From contig CM072874.1 in the NCBI GenBank assembly GCA_036937835.1, positions 9,996,001 to 10,060,000 of the forward strand: DNA of 64,000 bases, given 5' to 3'. The notes beneath the pieces are model-generated. The model was given only the letters and a program-made list of their open reading frames with translations, searched no databases and had not been told where the DNA came from. Positions 23,401 to 35,400 of this stretch are shown one piece after another. Position 1 is the stretch's first letter. Each line of letters starts with the position of its first letter. Position numbers and translations under genes: made by a program. Origin of the DNA: Pampus argenteus (lineage: Eukaryota; Chordata; Actinopteri; Scombriformes; Stromateidae).

Positions 23401-26400
23401 ACAGGTGGAAATTCATACATTAAAAAAGGGAATCATTTGACTGAGGAAAAACTACACTTCTTTCCAGGACTTGCGTATTCACTCACTACTGACCTATACT
23501 TTTGTACCACCCCATTGATTTACTGTCTGTCACAAATTTAATCATTGCAGAGGTAAAGAGAGCAAAATTGTTCTTTTCTTTGACAAATCACACTGGTCAA
23601 ACATAAATCAAGCTCTGTATCCCACTTCTGAGTCAAACAGACAATCATCTCTCATCACTGCGTCATCCTACAAGAAGTGCTGTGATTTCTACACTCAGTC
23701 ACAGAAGTCCTTGTGCACTCTTGTCATTCAGTGTTCACCCAAGAAAAGATCAACCTACTGCACACTTTTAAAACAAAACTAATAGCTAAAGACACACTAC
23801 AAGCCTTCTAATACCAAACATAGAACACATCATCACACGTTACATTTTACCTGTGATTTCTCTCCTGCATGGTGATGGACTTAAATCTGCATGCATTACA
23901 ATCAGAACAAAATTACACTTTATATATTGGTAGATAAAGAACTGGAGTAAATGATTGGACTGTAGTTTTCACAACCTGAATCCAGTGTCATAGTGCATTT
24001 ACCATGTGATGGTCGGGAGGGTTGAGCTGCGCGGCTGGGCCTGCTGGGGGCTGCAGGTTCTCCGTAGGTAGGGGAAGGACAGGGACTACTGCGGGGGGAG
24101 GGGAGAGGGGAGGATCCAGGGCCGGAGCCTGCTTCAGGCTGCAGGTGCTGGGGAAGGATCTCCTCCACCTCCTCATCCACATCGCCTTGTATAGACAAGA
24201 GGGCAAGAATACATCACTTTGAAACTGTAAATCCCTATAGACTTCCATATATTGGAAATAGATTTTGTAATATCCACATTTTCATCTTATTACAATCCAT
24301 GGCCATCCCTCCTCACCTTCCATATCGTAATCATCTTCGCCCACGTTTGTGTCCTCCGCAAGCAGAGTGGAGCTGGCCGAAGCAGGGATGCTTCCACAGA
24401 TCCTCTCCACGCTCATTTCCTCCTCCAGACTCTTAATCCAGCCTGGACTCTTCAAACGGATGTCAATCACTTTGCCGAGGACCTACAATTTAACCAAGAC
24501 ACAGAGCGAGAAAAGAAGTAGTGACAATTTTCATTACATTAAGATTTGTGCAAGCACTTTTATAGCTCAGAAGTAATTTGTATAAATCAGTGATGACTTA
24601 CAGTGGAAGCACTGAGAGACAGGGCAGCCAGAGCAGAGTAACCCTCCAGAAAGGTCACCCACATCTTCTCCTCAACAAACCTGTATAAATAAGGACATTG
24701 TAGTCCCAGTGTAACACCTAAAGGTCATACATTTCTGTCTGTGTATGTTCCTGGCTCACCTGATGAGGATCACTTCTCCAAAATTAGAAAACTTGTCCAG
24801 CAGCTCATCTATGAGTGCATCGTCAAAGTAGTCGTCAGGACCAGAGGAACACAGTGACACCAGGATAGTACCATCCGGAGGCCCCTGCAGGGCGATGACA
24901 TCTTTGTAGACCTGGTGCCGATCCTCCGGGTCAACCTCCAGGATGTCCACGTCTATTATTGCCACCACAGGCCTAGAGACAGGCAGGTGGAGATATTGAG
25001 GATATTTTTGAAATTTTGGGGCCATTCATCAGATGTGACATGGCGTGGTGAAATCTAAATACTCAGTCATTGTCCACTTATACATATCTCTTATTAGTTA
25101 CCTGTGGTCTGAGGTCTTAAGTTCAGCCCTGCCATAGTACTTCAGAGTCCCAGGGCTCCAGGGGTTGTCTGGGTGGTCCTCACTCTCCCCAGATGTAGAA
25201 GCTGCCCCTACTACATTCATCTCCTCAGCTGCAAAACATGAACAAATGCAAATATGTACAGAGGTACTCTGTTGATTAAGATCAAAAGTGTTCTTAAAGT
25301 GTTCAGTCATACAAAATTTATAGGATAAAAGAAGGCAGGCAGGGCAGCAGGAAGCCTGCTTCATATTTTTACCACCATTGTCAAGAGGTCTGAGATAGAC
25401 AAAAAGAGGATTAGTTAGATTGGTAAGACTTGTCTGTGCCTCACCAGTTTGATCAAAGTTCCACTTTCTCCTCTTCCAGAGTATGCGGTCAGTCCAAGCT
25501 GGGGTGCGGCACTTCTCACTGGTGTCGTAATCTTCCGAGAAAAGGTCATACTTATAGGTTGGAGCAAAATCTAACTTCCCCTCGATAAATCCTCGGAATA
25601 CCTATTGACAAATGTTTGATTTTATAAACCAGTTTAATGTTAAGGTAAACCTTTTTTTGTATAGAGAAGTTACAGTAACAAGTGTCCTACCAAACCAGCA
25701 TTCTTCTGGTCAAACAACTGGTCCCCAGCTGTCAGGGAGTCCCAGTTCTGTTGTTTGATTAGCTCTTTTACTTCCTCATTAGGAAGGTTGATTCGATAGT
25801 TGAAGTCTCCACACCAAAACACGTAGTCATGTGAGTAGAGCAGACGACCCTGGGGGACAAAATAGATGCTGTAGTGCATACGCCATGCAAAAATCTGTTT
25901 TAAAATTTATTTGTTAATCGTTATTACCATAGGGAAGTTGAGTCTGCGTGTGATCTCACTGTAGTCGTCATTCCTCTCCTTGACTTGTGATTGGCCCGCA
26001 GCAAAGTGAGAGCAGACGAAGCAGATGCTGGTGGTGTGGAACAGCAGGCGGATAGCCACACCTCCCTTATTGCCTGTAGCCCCGCCCATTCCAGTTTTTA
26101 CTGTATCTACAGCAACATCCCTGGAAAACATATTGAATAACACAAGTTATCAATTTCACCAGTCAAAAATATATTATATTATACATTTTGTATAATCAAC
26201 ACACTGCAAGTCTACTGTGATGCAGTGTGGTACAGTGATCTCCTATCTGTGATTAACAGTGTAATAGTTAAAGTGTCTAGTGAAGTACTAATGTGTACAG
26301 TTCATACCTGATGAAGGGTGCGTGCTGTGGACGGATGAAAACAAACAGACACACTCCCACCAGCTGCTCTGAAGCAAGTAGCACATACTTGTGGTCCCGC

Positions 26401-29400
26401 GAGATGTTTTTTTGTAGCTCAGCTGCCCACAGTTTCTGGTTAGTGGTGCTGAGAGAACAAAAAGATGAGTCAAAATGTAGAGAAGAATAAAGTGAGTCAG
26501 AGTGAATATTAACATTTTGTTAACATAGAAATCTCTAGAAAACCTCTTTATTCTACAAGAAATCACATCTGGGTAAGTCGTATTAGCCTTTTCCAGCTCC
26601 TTTTCTTTACAAATTTTATCTCAAGAGAAAATTCACGGTCACCTTTTAAATTTTTTGTTTTGTAGTATGAGGCACAGATAGTAAATATCCTTCGCACTAT
26701 ATATCCCATAGATGAAATACCTTTGGTATTGCATAAACTCTTGGTTGACAAAGACAGCTCAGTTATCTCAGGCTGCAATCTTCCGCACATACCTGGCACT
26801 GACAATGTTTCCGGCATTCAGTTCAACCATTTCCTCAAAGCCGATGGCAAAGATATCTATCGGGTTGGCTTTGCTGTCTGTATTGAAAAGAAAAATTACA
26901 CAATGTTAAACTGAAGTGTCTGATTTGAAAATGAGTATTATAATATTTTAATTTTTACAATTTTGTGAGTGGTTAGGTTAGTGGCAGTTAGTGCAGATAA
27001 ATAAACATCAACATACCCTGGAACTCAGGATGCCCCGCCTTCTTTGGAGCATCTAACAGCCAATCATTAAGTGTCTGGTTGCGGAAGGCAATGCTGCGAA
27101 ACTGTTTACCACCGTTGACATTCCAGGTGCCAACACACACTCGGATCTGCTTGGGTCGTGTGTATTTATGGTAGTTCTGACACATTCCCAGCAATACTCT
27201 GGGGGAGGCTGTGAAGGACATTCACATTAAAGTGAGTAATGGTTGTACACACGCATGTGTGTTTGTGGGAGGACAGCGTACACAGAAAACAAAAAAATAA
27301 AAAAATAAGAGGAAGATCACAACAATGCTCTAAAAGATGGGACACAGGAGGAAGGATGTAAATCAGAACTCTGAAATACAGATAACAGATAATAAAATAA
27401 TCAACCTTGGTAATGGTTCATTTCTGTCTGTAAATTTCTGCTCAAACTTTATTGCATAATTTATTCAGCATCTTCTATCTTTCTTATTGCAAAAGCCGGA
27501 TAACATGCAACAGACAGAGGCTTAAACCACCGCCAACATTGAATTATATAAAGGAATGAACAATAATGAGTAGCAAACACATATGGTAAGACAACTATAT
27601 GACAGGGGTTTCAAAGGATCCATCCACTGGGGGCAGTTTGTCAGTTACTATACCTGATTGTAAGACGGGCTCAGTGACTAAGATTGTGGGCAAGAGCAGG
27701 GGGGAGAGAAGGGAGAGAAGGGCGGATTAACCAGTGCTTTAAAAGATAATGCTACTACAGCAGTTGGACAGAATTAATCTAACTGGGACAGAGAAACTGA
27801 CACATGGAGATTATATCTCTCACTTGAAGCAGAGTAGAGTAGCTTCTGGCTATCAGGTAGCAGGTCAGAATTAGTTAATAAATTAATTGGTAAAACATTC
27901 AATTAATAAGTTGCATTTGGCACAGTAGTCATAATCACACATCATATTGCCCATGTTGTAAATAATTACCGTAAAGACTGGAAGTGGTGAGCAAGGCCCG
28001 AGCTTTGTCTGCCAGATCACTGTTGAGTGTGGAGCCCAGCCTCAAGATGTCGATAGCCTCCTGCTTAGAACTGTCAAAAAAGTTGTTCTGGATGGTCCTT
28101 GTCACAGAACGAGCTCCATCTTTTAGCTTACCAGCCTACGAAAAACGACATGCACACAAAATTTAAAGAGAAGACAATCAACATAATTATTACCTGCATA
28201 CTGAGAGGTATCATTACTTTACACTCCACCCATGGAAAAGAGAAAAAGAAAAGGATAAAACACTTCAGAGATATCCAAACAATGTCGATTTTTTTTACTG
28301 ACTGTGAGGGATCAAAACTGATAGATAGGGTGAACAATTTGAAATTACACTGATTTCTGTGCTACACAATGGCTGATTTGGTTTGATTTGTTGACATATG
28401 GTGACATCTTTGGTTTGATTCCTCTCATTTCGACAAATTGGCAATGATTTCATTTTTGAAGAAGGGATGTTTTCTGTTCAAGTAGATTTCCGTACACCAG
28501 TATAGAGATCTCCTTAGAGCTTTCAAGAGTTGTCAGGTCAAGACCCAGATTCCTCAGGGGTAATAAAATCAGTTTTATTCTTTAAAAAAAAGAGGTCCCT
28601 CCTATACCATACTGCATCATCTTCATTTAACCCACAGACACTGAAAATCAATAATACACCAGAAATAGACCCACAATTCAAGAACGACATCGACTGGCTT
28701 CTTAACTTACCACACAGGTAGAGAGGTCCAGAGGACAGCAGAGAGAGACAGCACACAAGAGTTAAGAAACTGAAGCACACAGTTATACTCAGAGAGTGTA
28801 TAGCAGAACTCTGTCAGTACATGCAGAAAGCATAACGAGTCATTATTTTGTTGTAAGTGCTATTTATGTTTAATATTAAAGTCAAAAGTTATATTTTTGT
28901 CAATATTTGTTTCCACCTTTGATGACTGGTTCATCTAACAGGCTAATGTTATGAGGTGAACGGCTCATACAGCTCTGACAATCCACTGTACACTGTACAA
29001 AATCTTGTGTCTGTCTTTATGTAATGTGTTTTTTGTACCTTTGCCCTGCCATCCAGGGCACCAGTGCCGGCGTAGATCTTACTGATGGAATCGCCGTTGA
29101 CAGACCACATGGTCCTAAAAACCTCCTGGAACCTGGCCACCAGCTGCGGTTTCTCTGTCAGGCCCATTTCCTCCAGCTGCTTTGGAAGCATCTAAGGGAA
29201 GAGCAGAATGAGGAGGAGGTTAGATTAAAAGCATCATCAGCAAAGAAAACAGACTTTAACAGGACAAGAGAAAATGCTCGAGCATATTGCACTAGTGTTG
29301 TGTCACGATACTGGAATTTCTAACTTTGATACAATAGCTTGGGGAAAAAAAAAAATCAATATTCAATACCATGGGAAAAAATTGACAACACTGATGGCAT

Positions 29401-32400
29401 CAAAGTTCGGATTTTTAGATAAATATAACAAAGCTATAACATGACAATGAGGTACAGCTGTTCTTTTCTTGGCTAGTAGCAGAAAACAGCAGAATGACTG
29501 TAGTAAACATTATCAAATCAAATCAAATTTTATTTATATAGCCCAAAATCACAAAATACATTTGTCTCAGAGGGCTTTACAATCTGTACAAGGAGTGACA
29601 CCCTCTGTCCTTAGACCCTCGATTCGAGTGAGGAAAAACTTGCCCACCAAAAAACCTTTTAACAGGGAAAAAGGTGGAAGAAACCTCAGGAAGAGCCACA
29701 GAGGAGGGATCCCTCTCCCAGGACGGACAGACGTGCAATGATGTCACATGTACAATAATTATCAATAATTAAAACTTTTTTACATTAATGAACTCTGTGG
29801 AGGACATTGAGTTGAATCTTAAAATTTATATATTTAACCAGAACAAGTGAGATGAATGATGAGAAGAAGACAGCGCTTTGAGTGAGTGAGAGGTAGAGAA
29901 GACGAGAGCGAGAAAGCACAGTTGGTACCTGGATAACAATAGCGAGAAAAATGTGTAATATTCATCGAAAAAAAAAAAAAAAAACGATATTTTTGACAAC
30001 ACTACATTGCACACTGTCCCATTCCTACCTCAAGAGCAAAGAAGGCCTGGACACTATTGGTTCTGTCCAAACAGTCCAGGCAGTTGGTCCTGATGGTCCC
30101 GCCCTGAGTCCTAAAATGATTGAAATGTTAATAGGCAATAACAAAAATAACTTTTAATAATCCTTGTTTATACATATTTGTATTTTCTTCTCACCTTGCG
30201 ATGCCCACCTCTCCTGAGTAGTAGAAGAACCCACACTCTTCTAAGAATTTGCTGAGGTAGGGTTTGAGGACACTATGGAGTTTGTCTGCTTTGCCCCCTT
30301 TCACATTTTGATGGTAGTCAAAGTTCACCATTTTCACTGCTGTTCCATGCTCAGATGCCTTCAAGTGACTCTGAAAGTGACGGAGAGCAATTTAAATTAA
30401 ATGTAAAGATGTTGTGCATATAAGGTATGCGATTGTACCTATGAAGCATTATTAGTTTGCATTCATTAATGGGGAAGACAGTGACTCAGAGATATTTGAT
30501 AAAATAAAAACTTTAAAATAACTAAAACTCACATTTTGTGAATTAGGCTTTTTTTGACAAGACCACAGAAGATGATGTGACCTTCTAAGAGGTCAAGTTG
30601 CAGTAACTGGGATATGCAAAACCAGACAGTGAGTATGAAAAAAAAATTTAAATTGTAACTACACTCAAGCTGGAAAATACAGCAGGATAGTTATGCATTG
30701 TGTCATGAGGCAGCATGTCCACCCACTCAGGATTCCTCACTGCTGTCTGTGTGTGGGTTTGCACACAAAATAAATGGAGCTATATTGACATAAACTGTCA
30801 GGGCTTTTTTGACTTTTCGGTTTGAAGCATCAGATAAATTCCTTACATGTCAGTGTTAAAAGGGTAGAGAACGGTTCCTCTCACCTGAAACGCTTTGCTG
30901 AGCATGTGTTCCCCTTCCTTACTCCCAAGCAGGTTGATGATCACTTGTTTACCATATAACCTCCGCAGAGCAGTGAAGTGTCTGGAAAACACATACACAT
31001 TCACATAATAAGCATTGCATATGTCTAAAAGGACATCACAGACATCAACATTTATCATATCATCTATACTGATAGGTCTGCATCATATTTCTTCTTACGA
31101 TGCATGTGTGATAAAGTATGTAAAATTGATAATAGTAGAATTCAACTGTGGATTAAGATCATAAATTCAAATACGTGAATGTGACTTATTCGTGTACAAT
31201 GAATTCAAAAGCTGTACCGGTCTTAAAGCTTATTTGTATTTCAGAGAATCTTTCTTCAACTGTGACACTTGCACCTAAAAACCTGAGGGAATACATTAAG
31301 TAAATAATGGGGAGTAATACTTGGTTTACTTTACTGCAGATATGGATGAAAAGTCAGATGAAGCTATACTCTGTATACATTTTCTGTAAATATGTACACT
31401 GTGTTTCTTTTCCCTCCTTCCGCTGCTGAAACAAGTAAATTTCCCCGTTGTGGGATCAATAAAGTATATCTTATCTTATCTTATCTTATCTCTGCTACTG
31501 CTTCTGTGTTTATAAAACTGTGTTCTTGTTGGCCTTGTGCTATCTAAGGAATACAGTCATGCTCGGTTGTTGCAGCATTATTTTCATTATTTTCATTTTA
31601 GAGTACAGTTTGAAAAGACAAAATTAAGTCTAAAGACAAAATTAAGTAGTCATGCATGAGAGAGAAATATAGATACTTTCTATTATTTAATGTCAACTCA
31701 TAAAAAGCTTTAAAACACACACACAAAATTAAATGTGGTGTAAAATATTTACAAGGTTTTGAATGTAAATACAAAAAGACTAAAATAAATATAAAATACA
31801 GGTTATTGAGGTTGACAGCTAATTTAGGACTACTAATGTGTCCTTTATATTCCCTACAATAAACCTGCCTCCGAGGACACACTTCAATTAACATCCTGTC
31901 CTTCAACAGTATGGAAAGCTTTTCTCTGTTGTTGTTCAGACAGTAACTGCAGGAAGCATAGTATTATGCTGTCCCCTCTGAGGAGAGGTAATCTCTTGGA
32001 GGCCAGATAAAGCAGCTGGAATCTGCTACACTCATAAACAGAGAGAGAGAGAACATTTGAATTACCTTTCAAACGCTGGCGCATTTGCCTCAAATCCCCT
32101 TGAGAGTTTGACACGATGAGAGCCAACCTGCAGGGCAGACAGGACCAGAAACGACAAAGAAGACACAAGTCACAGTGTCCTTCTTTGGTAAAGATAACAA
32201 ACAGGAAAGTTGCGCAAACACACATATGTTGCAGATGGCCAGAGAACCTGGTGGCGAAGAATGGATTTAGGATAGAATATCGGACAATAGTTAACCAGAC
32301 CTTTACAATGGTGAAAAAAAAGAATGATGTAGGACAACAGCAACACAGGGGCATCTTAGGGATCATACACTACAAATACAAAGACTGAGCAGCAGAGAAG

Positions 32401-35400
32401 TTTTAATATCTATCTCTACAACAACTTTATTGGAACTTTTGAGAATCTTTCTTTCTTTGTCTCTGGGTCTTACTACTTCTTCTCTAATACACTCACACTG
32501 TACACTGACTTAGTCAACAAAAACACATGAGATAAGTATAGACCGTACATGACCACACCTTGACAGCTTTAGCAGGTCACTAGCTCAGTGGCTGTTGCAT
32601 AGAAAGCTAGTCAATCTTCTGCACTGCAGGTCCCTACTTGTTCTTTACTCATTTCTGCCTGCGGACACAAATGTTTCCTACTTTGATTCATCCCCTCTTG
32701 CTTTTCAAATCTATTCTCTTCCATTCTGTAATGGCAAGGCTAGACATTTTGCTCCATGCTTCTGCCATTTTGTTACTCCTTCCTCTCTTTACTATTGTGC
32801 AGGTCTGTGCTATGCATATTTAATAACTTCCTGACATGGCATATGAAAGGGCTCAGGTTACATCTGCACACCCCTGACCAAAACCTCCTCACATTTTTCT
32901 CCAACTGAACCATCTGGAGTTTCATTGTTAAAAAGACACACTCCAGTGTCAATTTAGTTTACTAGTAAAAGCATTTTATCTTCACGATATATTTTAAAAT
33001 TGCTTTTAGTCGCAGGATTTCCTCAACTATTTGATTAGATGTTTGAATGTAACGCTGTCAAAATGTTCTTTTGTAAATAAATGAAACAATTCAGGAGGAC
33101 TTCTAGTGAATATTAAAGATTTAAAGTACATTTGTGGATATGATCGTGATGCCTAAGATGTGACTCATTTTTAATGAGTGAATAATGGCTCTTTACCTAT
33201 AAAAAACCCATATTAATAAATTGTCTTGGACAAAGACTAACAACTGTCTACGTATCAACTAAAAGGGGGCAGCCCTTCAACTTACTTTTCTGATTGAAGC
33301 AGGGTTTTAAATGGTACTACACTACAATTATAATTCAGAGACTAATTTCCATCTATTTCTAATTTACACCATGGCTAGACTGATTTATCTTCTTCTGGAC
33401 AAAACAGAACACTATTCATCCTGCATACTGAATGAGACAGACAGCATGGGAAATAGAAAGTAAGCCTACAGAACCACCATTGGTGGGACTAAGATCTAAA
33501 ACACTTTAAAAGCAGGAGGTTCTAAGGTTCTGTCTGAAAACAATCCCAAGGCCACTGCCTTTGTTTTGACCAAACTATAGATCTTGTAGACTAACAGAAT
33601 TAACCGCTCAGTCTTCCAAATTATCAATTGACACCTATCCAGTTGCCTGGATAGCAGATGATCAGCAGACTAAGTAAAAGGCAAGTGGTTGGGGGATGTT
33701 TTCAGACCAGGTTCTCACCTGACCAAAGAAGTCTGGGAGCTGAGGAAAACAGAAAAATGCCCTTTACCAACAACTACATCTACCATGAACCTCCCCCACA
33801 TCTGATCTTTTCCACCAGTCTGTGCAATGTCAGGACAAGGGCGGACAAATCCCAATAATATTGTTTATGATGATGCTTTAGATCTTTAGGATGTCATTTC
33901 CTGAACAGGTACTGTATATGGGCTCTGGATGTAAATGTATGTTGGGGCAACCTTGGATTTCTCCCCTTGCCTTTGACGTTGCACAGAGAAACCCCTACTG
34001 TATCTGCAGAACAAAAGCACTAGCACCAGGAGAGCCCCCCAAAATAAAACCAAAAACAAGGAGGGTTATACCAGATGGGGGTTCTCATCCAATCCATTAC
34101 GGTGCCGATTCTCATTCAGGTGCAACAAAACACCCTTAATGGACTTTTTCTGAACACAGCATGGACAACATGTATTAAAACTGGACAAATGTATCCAGTG
34201 TAATTACATGATTTTTCATTCCCCTTTACGCTGTCTTAACAGACACAAACACCACATACTATTTATTTTAGTATTTCTTATTTTGCTCCATGTAGTCTAT
34301 TGCACAGTGTGCACAGTGTGCAATAGACTACATGAGCCTCATCTACAGCTGCAGCATTTTTCTAAATGATCAGGTCTTGTACACAAACATGAAGACGTTT
34401 TTATGATTTCCATATAACGTGGCTTAATATATGATGACCTTGTATTCACAATTCATTTAGCTTCCATTACCTGGATTCCTGGCTGTTCCCAGAAAAGAGG
34501 AATGGATCCACGGATCTGTATAAAGGATGAGACTCTGTCGTCCAGGAAAATAACCTGACAAAACAAGAGGAATGTTAATTTACAATGTGACATAACACAC
34601 ATACAATCATGAAAATACTGTATTGAAACGAAAAGAAATGACTAATTTACACAGCTGATAAAAAAAAGCTAAAAAAACATAGAGCTTATAAAAAACATCT
34701 AATCTCAAAACAGACACAACCGACCACCCAAACAACATGAGAATGAAACGAACAAAAATGTAAACTAAACTGGCATAAAAACGAATTGGCTTTTTGACTA
34801 TATAATGCAGATAAAAAAATGACTTCACATTGCAATAAATATTAGGCTGGAAGCAAAATCAGTGTATATGTGTGTGGCCCCTTTTGTCAGGACGGAAGAG
34901 TGAGAGAAAATGAAAAGGAGAAAGGGCAGTGTGTTATGTAGAAGAACTACATTACTCTTTGTAATGTGTCTATATAGTGAAAGCACTAAATGTTGGAGCA
35001 ATACTGTTTGACTAAAAGGCTGCACCAGGTTTGCTTCTGAATAGTCAATAGATAACCAGTGTTTAAATAGACTGTATTACCAGAATTTGTTTGTCACTCC
35101 CTACAGCTCTATGTTCTGTTTGCCTGCTCTGACTGGCATCTGATGACATCACTGCCATGTAAGGAATATACATAAGCTGATGCTACTACTGCATAAAACT
35201 GGTTTATTGTCAGCTTTAATCAAGACACCTCTCAAACGAGAAGAGAGTTTCAATAGAAACGTCAAAGATCTGACCTGTTCAGTCTCCACAAAGTTGGCCA
35301 CCTGTCCATCATCATTTGTTCCCCGGACGTTGAATCGCGTGCCAGCTCGCTCGGAGCTGAGGCGGGAGAAGATGCAGGCCTTGGCCTGTTTGTGTCCTGC

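Noticed and set aside
34289..34334. miRNA precursor
   Set aside because: The hairpin is perfectly paired over only 18 bp with a 10-base loop; natural pre-miRNA stems are longer and imperfect. Reported as an inverted repeat instead.
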